Shown: piece by piece, positions 7,258 to 9,618 of the stretch
Position numbering within the stretch: the first letter of the stretch is position 1
How the letters are laid out: the number at the start of each line of letters is the position of its first letter
Assembly (NCBI GenBank): GCA_945788675.1
Contig: CALZMY010000284.1
Location: forward strand, 1-9,618
From: an uncultured Gammaproteobacteria bacterium
GTDB lineage: Bacteria > Pseudomonadota > Gammaproteobacteria > SZUA-140
Length of the DNA: 9,618 nucleotides
Direction of reading: 5' to 3'
Notes under the pieces: model-generated
Seen by the model: the letters and a program-made list of their open reading frames with translations, nothing else
The model's database searches: none
What the model was told of the DNA's origin: nothing
Made by a program: the position numbers and the translations under genes

Positions 7258-8286
7258 CTAAAAACTATTGACGTTCATCCAGGCCGATGTCAGTGCTACT
7301 GAAGGACAAGGTGTACTCACTTTTTCATGTTGTGCGATAAGGTGTGGCGCACGCTTTCCGTCGGCAGCAATATCTTCAAACAATCGTCCTGCACGCCAGT
7401 CATAATAGGCCAGCAATGGTTCTACGCCCTTCTTTCCAGGATATGGCAACACACCCCAAACCCCCGCAGTACGTTGATTCAATAACCAACGTAAAGCATC
7501 AGTGGATAACTGAGGTAAATCGCAGCCGCACATCAGCCAGGAGGCATGTGGTGCCCAGCGCGTGGCGGCAAGTATTCCTGATAACGGTCCAGACAGGTCC
7601 AGCACATCAGGTAAACGAGCAGCAGAAAGATGTGACGGCATCTCTCCAGCACCGACAACAACAACTTCATCGACTACATCTTTCAATTGATCAATGGTAT
7701 GTTCGAGCAAGCACTTACCATTGACTTCGATAAGGTGTTTGGGCTGAGCCGTGCGCGTACTCTTTCCTCCAATCAGTACTGCACCAAACACTGGAGTCTG
7801 GAGCCATTTTATCGGCAACCACTCATCAATATAGTCCAGCAGCCAGGCTGCACGATCCATATTCCGATCCAGCATGCCGACTATATTAGGTCTCTCGAGC
7901 GGCGCCTTCTCACCCTCGCCTAATAGCCATACCTGGCGTAAAGGCGACTGCTTAAATCCTTCTACTAATACTAGATCATACATTGGTGAAAGCCGTAAGA
8001 TCGTTGTTGAAAGCGAAGCAGCCTGGCAATCATGACGGCGGATAAGAGACTCATCAGGCCCCTGTAAAAAAACATCAGCGCCAGCCTCGAATAGCCTGGC
8101 GCTGTCCTTGCCAGGGTGATCTACATTAAGCCCATGGACATCATGCTTGATAACCGCAACACGTAATCTTCTGCCAATCAATTCTGGCAATACCTTCTCG
8201 ATAAGCGTAGTCTTTCCCGAGCCGCTATTTCCTGCGACGGCGAGCACGGGAACATTAGTTTCTGTCCATGCTACCGTAGCTGTCAT
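7258..8286 (-). CDS. MobB-MobA fusion (Moco guanylyltransferase with GTP-binding partner)
   Basis: 342 residues joining two proteins usually encoded separately. Residues 12-160 are MobB, a P-loop GTP-binding protein that assists bis-MGD formation: Walker A GNSGSGKTT (19-27), KHDVHGLNVDHPGKDS (47-62) and DLVLVEGFK (104-112). Residues 166-342 are MobA, which transfers GMP from GTP to Mo-molybdopterin: glycine-rich loop LIGGKSTRTAQPK (171-183), DLSGPLSGI (230-238) and the metal-binding CDLPQL (255-260). The loop departs from the usual GGxSxRMGxxK, with Thr-Ala in place of Met-Gly, and the protein stops at NVNSF, where MobA proteins normally continue into NTPED-like sequence. ATG 8286 overlaps the stop of the upstream gene as TGATG and has no clear Shine-Dalgarno, so translation is probably coupled; an in-frame TTG at 8289 would add one residue. 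Family assignment is firm, MobA activity slightly less so. Confidence 0.92.
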   Translation of the reverse strand: MTATVAWTETNVPVLAVAGNSGSGKTTLIEKVLPELIGRRLRVAVIKHDVHGLNVDHPGKDSARLFEAGADVFLQGPDESLIRRHDCQAASLSTTILRLSPMYDLVLVEGFKQSPLRQVWLLGEGEKAPLERPNIVGMLDRNMDRAAWLLDYIDEWLPIKWLQTPVFGAVLIGGKSTRTAQPKHLIEVNGKCLLEHTIDQLKDVVDEVVVVGAGEMPSHLSAARLPDVLDLSGPLSGILAATRWAPHASWLMCGCDLPQLSTDALRWLLNQRTAGVWGVLPYPGKKGVEPLLAYYDWRAGRLFEDIAADGKRAPHLIAQHEKVSTPCPSVALTSAWMNVNSF

Positions 8287-9260
8287 CAACCGGCCTGGAC
8301 ACGCTGTGGTTCTTCAATCAGTCGAGCCTGACAACAAGCACAATCTGCGGGATCACCGCGTAGCTTTTTGATGCCATGTGGCAACGCCTTGATGATGGCC
8401 TCCAGGTTTTCTACCGCACCACGTTCGGAGCCAGGCAGATTAATGATAAAGGTCGATCCACGTATACCTGATGTCCCTCGTGACAGGATGGCAGTCGGCG
8501 TTTTGGCTAAAGATGCCAGTCGCATCGCCTCATCAAACCCGGGGGTCGCTCGTTCGATTACAGCACTTGTTGCCTCAGGGGTAACATCTCGCGGTGCAGG
8601 CCCGGTACCGCCGGCCGTCACCAGCAGGTCGATAGAATATTGATCGCAGTAACGCTGCAATATTTCACTAATAGCGACTTTATCATCCGCAACCAGATCG
8701 ATATGCTGTACGTGGGCCTGAAGTTCGTGACGCAACAGATCAGCAACGGCAGGACCCGCAGTATCAACCGTCTCGCCCCGGAAGCAACGGTCACTGACCG
8801 TGATAACAACGGCCTGGGGCACCGAGCGCGGCACCTCTTCAAGCACTTCGATGGCGTCGCCAGGGAACACCTCGCCGTCTTGCTGGACGGTGGCAAACAC
8901 GCCCGCATGCGCCATCAGATATTGACCGCTAATCCGTTCGACGTGCTCAGGCTGATGAAAATGTTTACCGATCTGGCTAATAGTCAGAATCGCATTTTTT
9001 CCTAAACCTAGCCGCGTACCAACACCCAGTGTCGCCAGTGGCAAATCCCGACAGACGATATTTTCTGAAAACGTCCCAGGGCCCCACTTGCCACGGGTCA
9101 GTGAATGCAAATCCTCTTCGGCAAGCAGACTGACCGAGCGATGACCCAGGCCTGCGTGCCAGTCTCCATCAATCCCCGCCCCAGCGATGAGCAATGCACT
9201 TTCCACTGGATGTTTGAGTCCTGGGCGATTATTCACACAGATGTGTTGAATAGTGTTCAT
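8286..9260 (-). CDS. MOSC domain-MogA fusion (molybdopterin adenylyltransferase)
   Basis: 324 residues. Residues 1-140 are a MOSC domain (Moco sulfurase C-terminal family: IDGDWHAGLGHRSVSLLAEE at 30-49, GTFSENIVCRDL at 62-73, VGTRLGLG at 80-87). Residues 147-302 are MogA/MoaB-type, which activates molybdopterin by adenylylation before MoeA acts: VVITVSDRCFRGETVDTAGP (151-170), TAGGTGPAPRDVTPEAT (215-231), GFDEAMR (241-247), IRGSTFIINLPGS (266-278) and ALPHGI (292-297). This fusion order is known in many bacteria. Oddities: the segment GKHFHQPEH (98-106) replaces a Cys-containing GKxCHxxC-like motif found in related fusions, and a C-terminal tail carries DCACC (306-310). The ATG at 9260 is backed by AAAGGAG. 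It is followed directly by mobBA and lies 118 bp downstream of an NtrC-type regulator on the same strand. Confidence 0.93.
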   Translation of the reverse strand: MNTIQHICVNNRPGLKHPVESALLIAGAGIDGDWHAGLGHRSVSLLAEEDLHSLTRGKWGPGTFSENIVCRDLPLATLGVGTRLGLGKNAILTISQIGKHFHQPEHVERISGQYLMAHAGVFATVQQDGEVFPGDAIEVLEEVPRSVPQAVVITVSDRCFRGETVDTAGPAVADLLRHELQAHVQHIDLVADDKVAISEILQRYCDQYSIDLLVTAGGTGPAPRDVTPEATSAVIERATPGFDEAMRLASLAKTPTAILSRGTSGIRGSTFIINLPGSERGAVENLEAIIKALPHGIKKLRGDPADCACCQARLIEEPQRVQAG

Positions 9261-9266
9261 GTGATT

Positions 9267-9273
9267 CTCCTTT
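9267..9273 (-). promoter_or_regulatory. Strong ribosome binding site of the MOSC-MogA gene
   Basis: AAAGGAG on the minus strand, six bases before ATG 9260, fixes the start. It has the same core and nearly the same spacing as the moeA site, while mobBA between them relies on stop-start overlap. Confidence 0.85.
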
Positions 9274-9316
9274 CAGGTGGTCGAATCCATATAAGCATTA
9301 TCGATTATCAAGAGTT

Positions 9317-9367
9317 TTTAGGAACCTCTCATTTCTATCCGCTCAGAATTAATCAGTGGTTCCTTAA
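9317..9367. repeat. Decayed, core-less relative of the 7083-7220 element
   Basis: The right end (AATTAATCAGTGGTTCC plus TTAA, 9347-9367) matches the right end of the larger element at 20 of 21 positions. The left end (GGAACCTCTCATT from 9321, preceded by TTTA) is its imperfect inverted partner. Only 43 bp lie between the outer edges, and the GTCATTGCGAG core is absent. It sits 12 bp after the regulator stop codon and could be an internal-deletion relic or a solo end pair. As a transcript hairpin it lacks a T-tract on the minus strand, so it is not a convincing terminator. Confidence 0.7.
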
Positions 9368-9378
9368 GAATTCGGAGA

Positions 9379-9618
9379 TTATCTTTGCATATCGTATTTC
9401 TTCATTTTCTCCCATAAAGACTTTCGGCTAATGCCAAGTGTCGTTGCAGTGTTCATAATATTCCAGTCGTTTTCCCTTAACGTTACATCTATGTAGGTAT
9501 GCTCTCGGGTCTGGAGGAAAGTTTTAAGCGTTCTACTTTCTTCTTCATTGGCCAGTTCTGCTTGTTGAGGAAAGATATCCTGAGCAAAGATAGTCGGGCC
9601 TGGCGCCATGATGCATGC
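9379..9618 (-). CDS. NtrC-type sigma-54 response regulator, C-terminal fragment (5' part outside window)
   Basis: The frame is open from the right window edge to TAA at 9381-9379, so this is the last 79 codons of a longer gene; the ATG at 9609 is almost certainly internal. The leading residues (ACIMAPGPTIFAQDIFPQ) resemble the stretch after the AAA+ domain of NtrC-family activators (usually RAxILxxGxxIxxxDLP). The C-terminal 35 residues form a Fis-type helix-turn-helix, with NTATTLGISRKSLWEKMKKYDM matching the usual AAxxLGISRKTLWEKMKxxGI pattern. Such proteins bind upstream activating sites and remodel sigma-54 RNA polymerase using ATP. The receiver and AAA+ domains, any cognate kinase and thus the signal are not visible. 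The Moco genes follow on the same strand after 118 bp; no sigma-54 -24/-12 site was seen in that gap. Confidence 0.85.
   Translation of the reverse strand, partial: ACIMAPGPTIFAQDIFPQQAELANEEESRTLKTFLQTREHTYIDVTLRENDWNIMNTATTLGISRKSLWEKMKKYDMQR

Overview
The window reads as chromosomal DNA of a gammaproteobacterium, probably an environmental lineage with moderate GC; species cannot be named from sequence alone. Evidence: the prfB-lysS pair with the classic RF2 frameshift site, release factor 2 and lysyl-tRNA synthetase sequences close to the E. coli proteins as I recall them, a PagP-like outer-membrane barrel, and a set of molybdenum-cofactor (Moco) genes typical of Gram-negative bacteria.

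Layout. Bases 1-2646 (minus strand) hold translation genes: prfB (RF2, read through a programmed +1 frameshift) followed 73 bp downstream by lysS, which runs off the left edge about a dozen residues before its expected end. From 2722 the coding strand flips to plus: a possible 46-residue small ORF overlapping the start of a PagP-like outer-membrane protein gene, then a single-domain cold-shock protein with a downstream hairpin, then a SulP-family anion transporter with a C-terminal STAS domain behind a near-consensus sigma-70 promoter. From 5744 to the right edge everything is on the minus strand. In transcription order this is: the C-terminal end of an NtrC-type response regulator (Fis-type helix-turn-helix), a MOSC-MogA fusion, a MobB-MobA fusion (its ATG overlaps the previous stop as TGATG), and moeA.

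How the genes work together. MogA adenylylates molybdopterin, MoeA inserts molybdate, MobA adds GMP (MobB assisting), so this block encodes the late part of bis-MGD cofactor assembly compressed into three polypeptides. The earlier steps (moaA-E, moeB) are not in the window. The neighbouring NtrC-type regulator is on the same strand and may or may not be linked in function.

Most notable unexplained structure: a 138-bp palindromic MITE-like element (7083-7220) between mobBA and moeA. It has perfect 17-bp terminal inverted repeats flanked by TTAA, and it encloses two arms of the widespread GTCATTGCGAG palindromic repeat. A decayed 43-bp relative with the same ends but no core lies just after the regulator gene (9317-9367). 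Protein-level oddities are a MOSC domain that seems to have lost its usual cysteines, a MobA domain with an altered nucleotide-binding loop and a clipped C-terminus, and a PagP-like barrel that keeps the Asp-Ser pair. I found no tRNA, rRNA, CRISPR array or intact transposase gene.
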